From NCBI RefSeq assembly GCF_008327685.1, contig NZ_BDDE01000020.1:124001-188000 (forward strand): a stretch of 64,000 bases of DNA. The letters run 5' to 3'. The stretch is from Actinomadura sp. K4S16 (GTDB taxonomy: Bacteria; Actinomycetota; Actinomycetes; Streptosporangiales; Streptosporangiaceae). Below the pieces are notes generated by a model. The model was not told where the DNA came from and ran no database searches. It saw only the letters and a program-made list of their open reading frames with translations. Positions 43,549 to 51,729 of the stretch are shown one piece after another; within the stretch, counting starts at the first letter, position 1; each line of letters begins with the position of its first letter. The translations under genes were made by a program, and so were the position numbers.

Positions 43549-43909
43549 CGGGTCTCCCCTCCCGACGCGGCGAACGCCGCCCCGATGTGACCTTGTACAC
43601 ATGACGTGTGACATTGCACTGTCCAGAACGTTCCACGTCAAGAGGCAGGCCAGACATAACGCCCAGGTCACAGCCCTGCCCGCCGGGACCCCCGGTCACC
43701 GGGTCATGCGTTCAGCGCACCGCTCAGGATGAGGAGCATCCAACTGGTGAGGGCCTCACCACCGCGCCCATCCGCCGCCGAGCGCACCGCACGGGAGGAC
43801 TCGGCATTGCGCGCCTTATCTATATCGATAACTCCGGCATCCAGGTCCGAACGGCGCGGGTAAACCGCGGCGACACCGCCGACGTCTCAGGATCACTGAG
43901 GTCTATCTG
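43549..43909. promoter_or_regulatory. Intergenic region upstream of livK
   Basis: Holds the livK promoter. An ACAC/GTGT dyad (TGTACACATGACGTGTGACA, about 43591-43610) lies 45 bases before livK and could bind a regulator. Further right a separate AT-rich perfect dyad, TTATC-TATATC-GATAA at 43816-43831, stands out from the GC-rich background; owner and target unknown. Confidence 0.45.
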
Positions 43910-44152
43910 ATGGACGTCGGCAAAGACGGCCTGTCGAAGGGCGCCACGGCGAGCGCCATCGACACCGGCTCACCGGCTGCGGTCTATCCCCCGGCGGGAC
44001 CGAGCACCTGGTGGCGGTGGTTCTTCGTCCTCGTCCTGAGCGCAGTGATGGCAGTGGCAAGCGCACTCGCGTGGCGAGTTTGGCTGCGCGATCGCCGCAA
44101 CCCTCCCGACCTGGACGAGCATCCAGGCCACCCTGCCGCAAAGGCCTATTGA
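43910..44152 (+). CDS. Small single-span membrane protein
   Basis: 80 residues with one membrane segment (WWRWFFVLVLSAVMAVASALAW region, about 34-55) between a Gly/Ser/Pro-rich N-terminus and a basic/polar tail (VWLRDRRNPPDLDEHPGHP). No family recognised; a GAGG precedes the ATG by about ten bases. Isolated between the liv operon and the sulfotransferase gene, with a 296-base spacer after it in which I see nothing else. Confidence 0.5.
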   Translation: MDVGKDGLSKGATASAIDTGSPAAVYPPAGPSTWWRWFFVLVLSAVMAVASALAWRVWLRDRRNPPDLDEHPGHPAAKAY

Positions 44153-44448
44153 CGACGAATCAGTTACCCGGCACAAGCCCCTCCGCTGCTGCTTCAACTG
44201 CTTTTCGCCACGCAATTTGTGCTCAGGTCGGGGTCCATTGCGCCGACCCCGAGGGGCCGAAAGCGGCGGGTTGCTGCGAGGCCCGTCACCTGCGGACTGC
44301 CCCTTCGCCTGCGCGACTGGCCGCAGCGGGGGCGGCCAGGTGTTCGGGGCGGTGGTGGCCGGCCGTTCGAAGTGGGCGGCGGTACCGGGCACAATGCTCT
44401 GCACGGTCATCTCGTTCCGACCGGCTGGTACTCGACTTTCCCGTGGGC

Positions 44449-45453
44449 ATGCACATGGACGCTGAGAAGCAAGGGGCCCCCGTTCAGCCTGGCCGGCTCG
44501 CGAACCTCCGGTCCAGGTTCCGCGAGGGGCAGGACCGCCCGCCGACCTCGGTCTTCGTCGTCGGCACGCTGTTCTCGGGCTCGACCCTGCTCGGGCGCGA
44601 CATGACCACCCGGATCCGGGGCGCCCACTACGTCGGCGAGCTGAACAACTTCACGCAGATGCCCGAGTACAGCCACAAGGACGCCGGGCAGGGCTGCGGG
44701 CCCTGCTCGCTGCTCGGCAAGGAGTGCCGGCACTTCACGGAGGCGCTGCGGGAGCGGGTGTCGTACGACGACATCCTCGGCATGCACCGGCGGTTCGCCC
44801 GGTCGCTGGGCGCCTCGGTGGTCGTCGACGGGAGCAAGTACGTCGCCTGGCTCCGGCAGGCCGTCGAGCAGCAGCTCGCCGACCCGGCGAACCGGGCACC
44901 GGTGAACGTGATCGTCACGGCGCGGAACCCGATCGCCTTCGCGATCAGCTACCGGAACCGGACGGGGGAGCCGCTGTGGCGGGGCGCGGGCCTCTGGCGG
45001 GACACCTACGTCGACGCCCTGCGCACCGTCAACACGTACGGTCTGCCGCACATGGTCGTCCGCTACGAGGACTACATGGCGCGTCCGGAACGGTCGCTGG
45101 AGCGGCTGGCCGACTTCCTGCACCTTTCGCTGGACGCGGAGCCCGACAACACGAGGATCCACGACACCGGCGGCAACTGGAGCTCCTTCGTCCCGTACGT
45201 GGGGAGGCAGCAGCTGGAGGACTACATCCAGCGCCTCGACGGTCCCGGGCGTGCGGAGGCGGAGGACTTCGTGAAGCACGCGCGGGCGTACTGGAACGAC
45301 GAGAAGCCCCGGGAGGACGCCCGCTGGCGGCATAGCCTCGAGGCCGGCGAGGCCAACGCGGTCCTCAGCACTCCAGGGCTGACCGACGTGGCGAGCCTCC
45401 TCGGCTACAACGTCGCGGAGGTCGTGCACGCGGCCATCCGTGCGCACCGGTAA
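44449..45453 (+). CDS. Sulfotransferase-family protein
   Basis: 334 residues from ATG 44449 (GTG 44443 is an alternative). P-loop-like PAPS-binding motif VFVVGTLFSGSTLLGRDM near residue 35 and the 3'-phosphate-binding pattern VIVTARNPIAFAISYRNR near 165; HMVVRYEDYMARPERSLERL is the usual family C-terminal part. A CGPCSLLGKECRHF cluster near residue 84 could bind metal or form disulfides. Substrate unknown; bacterial relatives sulfate glycolipids, polysaccharides or natural products. No biosynthetic cluster is adjacent. Confidence 0.8.
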   Translation: MHMDAEKQGAPVQPGRLANLRSRFREGQDRPPTSVFVVGTLFSGSTLLGRDMTTRIRGAHYVGELNNFTQMPEYSHKDAGQGCGPCSLLGKECRHFTEALRERVSYDDILGMHRRFARSLGASVVVDGSKYVAWLRQAVEQQLADPANRAPVNVIVTARNPIAFAISYRNRTGEPLWRGAGLWRDTYVDALRTVNTYGLPHMVVRYEDYMARPERSLERLADFLHLSLDAEPDNTRIHDTGGNWSSFVPYVGRQQLEDYIQRLDGPGRAEAEDFVKHARAYWNDEKPREDARWRHSLEAGEANAVLSTPGLTDVASLLGYNVAEVVHAAIRAHR

Positions 45454-45698
45454 AACCCCGCGAACCCAGACCTGCCGCCGAGAAGTGACGCCCGCTGCAC
45501 TGGCTCCACGTGGACGTCTATGTCCGCGACCCGGCGTACATGCCCGCCGTCGACAGCCTGACCCGAAGGCGGCACGCCAAGCCGCGGCCTTGCTGAAGGA
45601 GAGCAGGTGACCGTCCTGGCGCGGACGCACAGCTATAGGGGGAGGCCGTGTGCTGCACACCGCTGCCTACGATCCGTCTACAAACCTCAAGTGATGTG

Positions 45699-45725
45699 GG
45701 TACTGTCAACGTGTAGCTAAGTACC
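45699..45725. promoter_or_regulatory. Inverted repeat upstream of DUF6247/RelE-like pair
   Basis: GGTACT (45699-45704) and AGTACC (45720-45725) are perfect complements about 20 bases before the first gene of the pair, the usual place for an autoregulatory toxin-antitoxin operator. Confidence 0.5.
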
Positions 45726-45744
45726 TGACTAGGGGGTGGGCCCG

Positions 45745-46101
45745 ATGAGCGTCCAGCCGCTCCACCAGGAGCCGGACCCGCAGGACCCGCAGGTCATCAT
45801 GGAGCGGCTCCCCGAACAGGAGCGGGATTTCTTCCTTGCCCAGTACAGGGAGCGCGCCCACGCCGCAGCCGACGATCTCACCGGCTACAAGGCCCTCCAG
45901 CGGTTCTTGAACGTGTGGAGTATCCGCGCACGGACGCGACGTCCTTCAAGCGAGGAGCTCGAAGCCCGCATCCAGGAGATCCGCGACGGCGCCCCCACGA
46001 TCCCGATCGAAGACGTGCTTGTCCAACACCTCGGCATGTCCCGCGCTGAGGCCGCCGCCTGGTGGCAACAGAAAGTCGAACAAGCCGCCGAAGGGCGCTG
46101 A
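45745..46101 (+). CDS. DUF6247-family protein, probable antitoxin
   Basis: 118 residues from ATG 45745, with AGGGGG upstream. The pattern PQVIMERLPEQERDFFLAQYRERAHAAADD (given in part) followed by YKALQRFLNVWSIRARTR is that of DUF6247 proteins, short acidic/helical proteins of actinobacteria frequently paired with RelE/ParE-like toxins. The C-terminal helices (AEAAAWWQQKVEQAAE) could embrace the toxin. Ends 20 bases before the toxin-like gene. Confidence 0.7.
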   Translation: MSVQPLHQEPDPQDPQVIMERLPEQERDFFLAQYRERAHAAADDLTGYKALQRFLNVWSIRARTRRPSSEELEARIQEIRDGAPTIPIEDVLVQHLGMSRAEAAAWWQQKVEQAAEGR

Positions 46102-46121
46102 AGGGCGGCAGACTACGGCCC

Positions 46122-46370
46122 ATGACCTACCGGGCCGAGCTCTCCCCCCAAGTGTTACGGCAGCTCGCCGGCATGCCAGAGCAGGTACAGTTCGCGCTTG
46201 CTGAGGCCCTTGGTGTCATCGTCGTCGACCCTTACGACCCGACCACCAGCGAACCGACACCGAACCCGCGAATCAGGCAGGCCGTCTTCGGTGGTGTGGG
46301 GCTCGTTGATTACTTGATCTGGGACGAGCTGCTCGTCGTGGTCGCGGTCGACCTCGTCTGGGGTGGCTGA
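46122..46370 (+). CDS. RelE/ParE-fold toxin-like protein
   Basis: 82 residues. MTYRAELSPQVLRQLAGMPEQVQFALAEAL, then PRIRQAVFGGVGLVDYLIWDELLVVVAVDLVW: the two-helix hairpin followed by a three- to four-strand sheet of RelE/ParE toxins. RelE types cut mRNA on the ribosome, ParE types poison gyrase; with only a few basic residues in the sheet the activity cannot be assigned. Gene order DUF6247 then toxin, one operon. Confidence 0.72.
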   Translation: MTYRAELSPQVLRQLAGMPEQVQFALAEALGVIVVDPYDPTTSEPTPNPRIRQAVFGGVGLVDYLIWDELLVVVAVDLVWGG

Positions 46371-46445
46371 CCCAGCTCTACCTTGCCCGCGTTGGTCTGT
46401 GCGGAGTATGGCGCCGTATTCCTCCCGTGCGGACGCGTTGCCGAG

Positions 46446-46958
46446 TCAGTGGGCGGGGCGGTCGTAGATGAGTTCGCGGCCGTCTTCTTCGTCCCATTGT
46501 TCGCCTACGTGGGTGAAGCCCTGGCCTGCGATGGTCGCCAGGGAGGCCTTGTTGTCGGGGCTGATCGTGGCGCGGACGGTCTTGACGGACGGGTCGGCGT
46601 CGGCGCGGTCCAGGAGGGCGGCGAGCATCGCGCGGGCGTAGCCCTTGCGGCGGTGCGCCGGGTCGACGGAGTAGCCGATCTCGACGGTTCCGTTCTCGTC
46701 AGGGGCGCCGTGGAAGCCCGCGTGGCCGACGACCACGCCCTCCGGTTCGGCGACGGCGGCCCGGGCGGTCCAGGGCGCGTGGGACGGGTCGCGGTCGAGC
46801 TGGGCGAGGCGGAAGCGCCACAGGTACTTCGCCTCGTCGGTGGTGAAGTAGTCGGTGAGCGGCACCCCGGCCACCGCGCCGGCGCCCTCCAGGTCGTCTT
46901 CCAGTAGGGCCTTCATCGCGGCGGGCGGCAGTTCGGCAAGGCGGATCGCGGGCGGCAT
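46446..46958 (-). CDS. GNAT-family N-acetyltransferase
   Basis: 170 residues from ATG 46958. Acetyl-CoA-binding motif A is VEIGYSVDPAHRRKGYARAM (R-x-x-G-x-A) near residue 100; a GHAGFHG strand and a C-terminal GFTHVGEQWDEEDG complete the fold. RimJ-like small molecule or protein acetylation is possible. A GTTGG-N5-CCAAC site lies 36 bases before the start, identical in form to the MarR sites next door, so it likely belongs to that regulon. Confidence 0.88.
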   Translation of the reverse strand: MPPAIRLAELPPAAMKALLEDDLEGAGAVAGVPLTDYFTTDEAKYLWRFRLAQLDRDPSHAPWTARAAVAEPEGVVVGHAGFHGAPDENGTVEIGYSVDPAHRRKGYARAMLAALLDRADADPSVKTVRATISPDNKASLATIAGQGFTHVGEQWDEEDGRELIYDRPAH

Positions 46959-46993
46959 GGGGCGGCTCCTCGGGTGGGGGACGGCCACTCTAT

Positions 46994-47008
46994 GTTGGTT
47001 CGCCCAAC
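46994..47008. promoter_or_regulatory. MarR-type operator, site 1 (GNAT gene)
   Basis: GTTGG-TTCGC-CCAAC, same arms and spacing as the sites at 47505-47560. Placed between the marR stop and the GNAT start, in the GNAT promoter. Confidence 0.7.
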
Positions 47009-47020
47009 GACCGCCAACGA

Positions 47021-47485
47021 TTATCCGGAGCGGCGGTTGTCCGCGTGGTGGTCGGCGACGCGGGCCAGCAGTTCCGTGAGCCGGGTGCGTTCGTCCGGCG
47101 AGAGCGGGGCGAGCAGGTCGTCCTGGATGCGGGTCAGGACCTCGTCCAGTTCGGCCAGATGGCGGGTGCCCTCCGGGGTGAGCGTGATGACGTTGCGGCG
47201 CCGGTCGGACGGGTCGGGGGAGCGGTCCACCATGCCCTTCGCGGCCAGCTCGTTCACGGCGGCGACCACGTCGCTGCGGTCGATGCCCGAGCGGCGGCCG
47301 AGGTCGGCCTGGCTGGACGGGCCGTACTCGTGCAGGGCGGTGAGCAGCCGGAAGTGGTAGCCGCGGGCGCCGGCCGCGGCGAACCCGTCGGCGACCAGGC
47401 GGTGGCTGTGCGCCGAGACGAGATTGATCAGCCAGCTCGGGGTGCGCCGGAGCCGCGCGGGCGTCCGGGCGTCGGACGTCGTCAT
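47021..47485 (-). CDS. MarR-family transcriptional regulator
   Basis: 154 residues from ATG 47485. Typical MarR dimer: helices (LINLVSAHSHRLVADGFAAAG), winged helix (SSQADLGRRSGIDRSDVVAAVNELAAKGMV) and wing DPSDRRRNVITLTPEG, C-terminal helices LAPLSPDERTRLTELLARV. Divergent from a two-gene operon (NTF2-like, epoxide hydrolase); three operator copies lie in the spacer. Confidence 0.92.
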   Translation of the reverse strand: MTTSDARTPARLRRTPSWLINLVSAHSHRLVADGFAAAGARGYHFRLLTALHEYGPSSQADLGRRSGIDRSDVVAAVNELAAKGMVDRSPDPSDRRRNVITLTPEGTRHLAELDEVLTRIQDDLLAPLSPDERTRLTELLARVADHHADNRRSG

Positions 47486-47504
47486 GCGGATCAGTCTAGG
47501 GGTT

Positions 47505-47560
47505 GTTGGTGGGGCCAACAATCGTCTACTGTTGGTTGCGCCAACGTTGGCGCAACCAAC
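47505..47560. promoter_or_regulatory. MarR operator array (three sites, one 30-bp perfect palindrome)
   Basis: Site 2: GTTGG-TGGGG-CCAAC (47505-47519, extended to TTGTTGG/CCAACAA at 47503-47521). Sites 3 and 4 are back to back: GTTGG-TTGCG-CCAAC (47531-47545) and GTTGG-CGCAA-CCAAC (47546-47560), together a perfect 30-bp palindrome. They lie 20-58 bases from the marR start and 13-68 bases from the NTF2-like gene, so one repressor can control both directions. Confidence 0.85.
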
Positions 47561-47572
47561 GAAAGAGGAGTC

Positions 47573-47956
47573 ATGGACGACCGTGCAGAACTGTCCGCGC
47601 TCGCCAGCCGTCTGGGCCGGTGGCTGGACGACAAGTGCCCCGACGACGGGCGGGGCATCTTCGCCGAGGACGCCGAGGCGCACACCCTGGGCGGCGTCGC
47701 GAAGGGGGTCGACGCCCTCGTCGCGCAGGCGCGCAAGAACCACACCGTGCCGACCCAGCACTTCATCACCGGCCCGCTCGTCGACGTGGACGGCGACCAG
47801 GCCGCGATCAGCGCGAACCTCCTGGTCGTCTTCGCCCGCGAGGAGGGCCTGCGCATGCTCGGTGAGCGCTACGAACTGCGCGCCGCCCGGACGGCGGACG
47901 GCTGGCGCCTCACGCGGGTCGAGGCCCGTCCGATCTGGGAGGCCGCGAATGTCTGA
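47573..47956 (+). CDS. SnoaL/NTF2-like protein
   Basis: 127 residues; AGAGGAG precedes the ATG. RAELSALASRLGRWLDDKCPDD at the start, GIFAEDAEAHTLGGVAKG, QHFITGPLVDVDGDQAAISAN and LGERYELRAARTADGWRLTRV form the cone-shaped NTF2-like fold of bacterial SnoaL proteins. Overlaps the epoxide hydrolase gene by 8 bases; probably acts on the same substrate. Controlled by the MarR sites immediately upstream (inference). Confidence 0.8.
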   Translation: MDDRAELSALASRLGRWLDDKCPDDGRGIFAEDAEAHTLGGVAKGVDALVAQARKNHTVPTQHFITGPLVDVDGDQAAISANLLVVFAREEGLRMLGERYELRAARTADGWRLTRVEARPIWEAANV

Positions 47957-49073
47957 GATCACGCCGTTCCGCGTGGCGGTTCCGCAGGCCGACCTCGACG
48001 ACCTCGCCGCGCGGCTGGACCGGACGCGGTGGCCGGACGAGCTGCCCGGCATCGGATGGGACCACGGCATCCCGCTCGGCCGCGTGAAGGAGTTGGCCGA
48101 GCGCTGGCGGACGGCCTTCGACTGGCGGGCGCAGGAGGCGAAGCTCAACGCGTTCCCGCAGTTCACGACCGAGATCGACGGGACGAACATCCATTTCCTG
48201 CACATCCGGTCACCGGAGCCGGACGCGCTGCCGCTGATCATCACGCACGGCTGGCCCAGCACGGTCGCGGACTTCCTGGACGTGATCGAGCCGCTCACCG
48301 ACCCGCGCGCGCACGGCGGCGATCCCGCCGACGCGTTCCACCTCGTGATCCCGTCCCTTCCGGGGTTCACCCTCTCGGGTCCGACCCGCGAGGCCGGATG
48401 GGACGTGCACCGCATCGCGCGAGCGTGGGCCACGCTCATGGAACGGCTCGGCTACGAGCGTTACGGCGCGCAGGGCGGCGACTGGGGCTGGCCCATCTCG
48501 AACGCGCTCGGAGCGGTGGCGCGTGACCGGGTCGTGGGCGTCCACTTCAACTACATGGGGTCGCCCCCAGGCGACGACGACGATCTGTCGCCGGACGACA
48601 AGGAGCGGTTGGCGAGCCAGAGGGAGTATCTGGCGAACCCGGCCGGCTACTGGCAGATGCAGGTGACCCGTCCCCAGACCGTCGCGTACGGGTTGACCGA
48701 CTCCCCCGTCGGCCAGCTCGCCTGGATCGCCGACAAGGTGACCGAGTGGACGGACCCCGCGAGCGGCATCGACGACGACCGCCTGCTGACGACGGTGATG
48801 CTCTACTGGATCACCGGCACGGCCGGGTCCTCCGCCAGGCTGCACAAGGCGAACGCCGCTCGGGGCGGCCCGCCGGTTCCGTGCCCCGTTCCGATCGGGC
48901 TCGCGGTGTTCCCGCACGATCTCGTCCGGCCCGTGAGGCGGCGCGTGGAGGGCGTCTACGACGTCGTCCACTGGACGGAGTTCGAGCGCGGCGGGCATTT
49001 CCCGGCCGTCGAGGCGCCGGAGCTGCTCACTGCCGATGTCCAGGAGTTCTTTCGCCGGTTCAGGGGGAGGTGA
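47949..49073 (+). CDS. Epoxide hydrolase, alpha/beta fold with EHN domain
   Basis: 374 residues. N-terminal EHN domain (ITPFRVAVPQADLDDLAARL, RWPDELPGIGWDHGIPL) then alpha/beta hydrolase core: oxyanion motif HGWPS, nucleophile Asp178 in GGDWGW, lid, and the catalytic His in ERGGHFPAVEAPE. Converts epoxides to diols; likely detoxifies an electrophile that MarR senses. Ends 14 bases inside the convergent SDR gene. Confidence 0.9.
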   Translation: MSEITPFRVAVPQADLDDLAARLDRTRWPDELPGIGWDHGIPLGRVKELAERWRTAFDWRAQEAKLNAFPQFTTEIDGTNIHFLHIRSPEPDALPLIITHGWPSTVADFLDVIEPLTDPRAHGGDPADAFHLVIPSLPGFTLSGPTREAGWDVHRIARAWATLMERLGYERYGAQGGDWGWPISNALGAVARDRVVGVHFNYMGSPPGDDDDLSPDDKERLASQREYLANPAGYWQMQVTRPQTVAYGLTDSPVGQLAWIADKVTEWTDPASGIDDDRLLTTVMLYWITGTAGSSARLHKANAARGGPPVPCPVPIGLAVFPHDLVRPVRRRVEGVYDVVHWTEFERGGHFPAVEAPELLTADVQEFFRRFRGR

Positions 49074-49857
49074 GCTCGTCGGAGATCGCCTTCAGGCGGG
49101 CGCGGGCGTCGGGGTCGTAGGCCTGGGCGTCCGCGCGCGCTTCCCGGAGCCCGTTGAAGAAGCGGCCGGACACGTCGTCCAGGGCGGGATCGGTGACGAG
49201 GCGGTGGGTCGCCCGGACGCCTTCCTCGAGGGTGCTGATCGGCGAGGACACCATCTTGGTCGGCATGTAGGTGGCCGGGTGCAGGGCGTTCGCGGTGACG
49301 CCCGTCCCGGCCAGCTCGGCGGCGAGGTCGATCGTGAACAGGATCTGGGCGAGCTTGCTCTGGCAGTACGCCCGCGTCCCGCTGTACCCGCGGGTGATCA
49401 TCACGTCGTCGAAGTCGATGGCCTGCTGGCCGAGGCTGCTGACGTTGACGATCCGCGCCGGCGCCGAGGCGGCCAGGGTGGGCAGCAGCAGCCGGGTCAG
49501 CAGGTAGCCGGACAGGTAGTTCACCTGGAACGTCAGCTCGTGGCCGTCCGCGCTCTCCTCCCGCGGGCCGTCGGTGCCGATGCCCGCGTTGTTGACGAGC
49601 ACGTCCAGCCGCGGGTGGTCGGCGCGGACGGCCGCTGCGAGCGCGCGGGTCTCGGCGAGCGACGACAGGTCGGCGCGGTACCAGGAGGCGCTGCCGCCGA
49701 TCTCCTTGAGGGTCGCCTCGCCGCGGCGGTCGTCCCGCCCGTGGACGAGGACCGTGGCGCCTTCGGCGGCCAGTTCGGCGGCGAGCGCGCGGCCGAGCCC
49801 GTCGGTCGCGCCCGTGATGAGGATGGTCTGCTGGTCGATGGGACGCATGCTCTCCAT
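49060..49857 (-). CDS. Short-chain dehydrogenase/reductase
   Basis: About 265 residues (ATG 49857; ATG 49848 nearer to GGAG also possible). TILITGATDGLGRALAAELA is the coenzyme site, NNAG the structural motif, NVSS and YCQSKLA (YxxxK) the catalytic Ser-Tyr-Lys. It resembles retinol-dehydrogenase-like SDRs of bacteria. Substrate unknown. Convergent overlap with the epoxide hydrolase gene. Confidence 0.88.
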   Translation of the reverse strand: MESMRPIDQQTILITGATDGLGRALAAELAAEGATVLVHGRDDRRGEATLKEIGGSASWYRADLSSLAETRALAAAVRADHPRLDVLVNNAGIGTDGPREESADGHELTFQVNYLSGYLLTRLLLPTLAASAPARIVNVSSLGQQAIDFDDVMITRGYSGTRAYCQSKLAQILFTIDLAAELAGTGVTANALHPATYMPTKMVSSPISTLEEGVRATHRLVTDPALDDVSGRFFNGLREARADAQAYDPDARARLKAISDELTSP

Positions 49858-49942
49858 ACTGCTCGGGGCGCGCGCACGGTAACCAGGGACCGCCCAGCCC
49901 GGTATCCGGGGCACCCGGCTGAGCGGCCCCGGCGCGCGGGGG

Positions 49943-50719
49943 TCAGGCGCGGTCGAGGAAGTCCCGGACGAGCTTGACGAACTCGTCGGGCCGCTCCGCC
50001 ATGACGACGTGGCCGGTGTCGAGCTCGGTGTACTCGCTGCCGGGGATGCTCGCGAACAGCTCCCGGTGGTTCCCTACGGGGACGGTCTGGTCGCGGGTCG
50101 CCCCGATCACCAGCGTGGGCGCCGTGATCCGGGGCAGCAGCGGCCGGATGTCGAGCCGCTTGACGAGTTCGATCTGCCGCAGCCGGTCGTCCGGCCGGCC
50201 CATGAACGCGTGCTGCTGCTCCACCGCGTCGTGGCCGATCTGGTTGAGGAACGTGCCGCTGAGCGCGGTGAGGGTCGCGAAACGTCCGAAACTTTCCGGG
50301 TCGCGGGCCAGCCCGAGCCAGAGGGACATGTGCTGCTGGATGTACTCGTCCCCCGAGTGGGAAAGCCCCGCAACGGTCACCAGGCGCCGGACGAGGTCCG
50401 GGCGCAGCGCCGCGGCCGCCGCTGCGGTCGGCGCGCCGAGCGAGAACCCGACCACGTCGGCGGGGCCCGCCCCAGCGTCCTCGATCACGGCGTTGACCTG
50501 CCCGGCGAGCGCCTCCATGGTCAGCGGGGAGCCGTCGTCCTCGGCGGGGTCGCTGCCGCCGAGGTCGGGCAGCAGGACGGTGCGATGATCGGTGAACCGG
50601 TCGAGCATGAGGTCCCACATGGAGGAGCCGGGCCCGACGCCGTGCACGAGGACGAGGGCGGGTCCCGAGCCCTCGACGCGGTAGGGGACGGTGGTGTTTC
50701 CAACGGTGAGCTTCGGCAT
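49943..50719 (-). CDS. Alpha/beta hydrolase
   Basis: 258 residues. VLVHGVGPGSSMWD (oxyanion), nucleophile elbow VVGFSLGAPTA (Ser near 93), acid in a late strand (GATRDQTVPVG) and His in DTGHVVMAERPDE. Similar to 3-oxoadipate-enol-lactonase-like small hydrolases. Divergent from an XRE regulator 148 bases away that may control it. Confidence 0.88.
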   Translation of the reverse strand: MPKLTVGNTTVPYRVEGSGPALVLVHGVGPGSSMWDLMLDRFTDHRTVLLPDLGGSDPAEDDGSPLTMEALAGQVNAVIEDAGAGPADVVGFSLGAPTAAAAAALRPDLVRRLVTVAGLSHSGDEYIQQHMSLWLGLARDPESFGRFATLTALSGTFLNQIGHDAVEQQHAFMGRPDDRLRQIELVKRLDIRPLLPRITAPTLVIGATRDQTVPVGNHRELFASIPGSEYTELDTGHVVMAERPDEFVKLVRDFLDRA

Positions 50720-50867
50720 GGTCGGCCGTCCTTCGGTCGCTGTCGTTTCCGGACGTCATCGACGCTGCCAGCGCCCGGCCGCGATGAGGAGCGGACCACT
50801 CTGGCTAGGACAACCGGTCCCAGTCTCAGCTCTACGGACATCCGGGACGGCGCGGAATCATGGGTGC

Positions 50868-51722
50868 ATGGAGATGGACCGCAAGGAGCTCGCCGACTTC
50901 CTCCGCCGCTCCCGCGAGCGGCTCCGCCCGCAGGAGGTCGGCCTGACGGCGGGTCCCAGGCGACGCACGCCGGGGCTGCGCCGGGAGGAGGTCTCCCAGC
51001 TCGCCGGGATGTCGGCGGACTACTACATGCGCCTCGAGCAGGCCCGCAGCCCGCAGCCGTCCACCCAACTGCTCGGCGCGCTGGCCCGCGCGCTGCGGCT
51101 GACGATCGACGAGCGCGACCATCTCCACGTCCTCGCCGGGCACCGCCCGCCCGCCGGGCCGTTCGCGGGCGAGTACGTCCGGCCGAGCATGCTCTACCTG
51201 CTGGACCGGCTGCACGAGACGCCGGCGCAGATCATCGGCGACCTCGGCGACCTGCTGGCGCAGAACGCCCTGTCCGAGGCCCTCTTCGGGTGCGTCTGCA
51301 CGGTGGAGGAGCCCGATCGGAACATCGTGTTGCGGTGGTTCACCGACCCGTTCGTCCGGGAGGCGTACCCGGAGGAGGAGCACGAGCAGCACGGCCGCCG
51401 GCACGTCGCCAACCTGCGCGCTGCCGTCGCGCGCCGGGGCAACGACGCCGCCGCGTCAGCGCTGGTCGGACGGCTGCACGCGGCCAGCGCCGAGTTCACC
51501 CGGCTCTGGGAGCGGCACGAGGTCGCCGTTCCGCGCACCAGCCGGATGAAGGTCGTGCACCCGGAGATCGGCCCCATCGAGTTCGACACCGAGGCGCTGC
51601 TGACCCCCGCCGAGGACCAGCGGCTCTTCGTCTTCACGCCGCCGCCCGGCACCGACAGCATCGAGGCCCTCGACCTGCTGCGCGTCATCGGCCCCGAGAC
51701 CGCGCACCGCAGCCACGTCTGA
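50868..51722 (+). CDS. XRE-family regulator with MmyB-like domain
   Basis: 284 residues from ATG 50868 (ATG 50874 also possible). N-terminal helix-turn-helix (LADFLRRSRERLRPQEVGL, RRRTPGLRREEVSQLAGMSADYYMRLEQ) and a C-terminal ligand-binding MmyB-type domain (about 100-280: LLAQNALSEALFG, DRNIVLRWFTDPFVREAY). These regulators control nearby oxidoreductase or hydrolase genes in actinobacteria. Divergent from the alpha/beta hydrolase gene. A second regulator of the same family lies at 53257-54114. Confidence 0.9.
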   Translation: MEMDRKELADFLRRSRERLRPQEVGLTAGPRRRTPGLRREEVSQLAGMSADYYMRLEQARSPQPSTQLLGALARALRLTIDERDHLHVLAGHRPPAGPFAGEYVRPSMLYLLDRLHETPAQIIGDLGDLLAQNALSEALFGCVCTVEEPDRNIVLRWFTDPFVREAYPEEEHEQHGRRHVANLRAAVARRGNDAAASALVGRLHAASAEFTRLWERHEVAVPRTSRMKVVHPEIGPIEFDTEALLTPAEDQRLFVFTPPPGTDSIEALDLLRVIGPETAHRSHV

Positions 51723-51729
51723 CCCGCGT

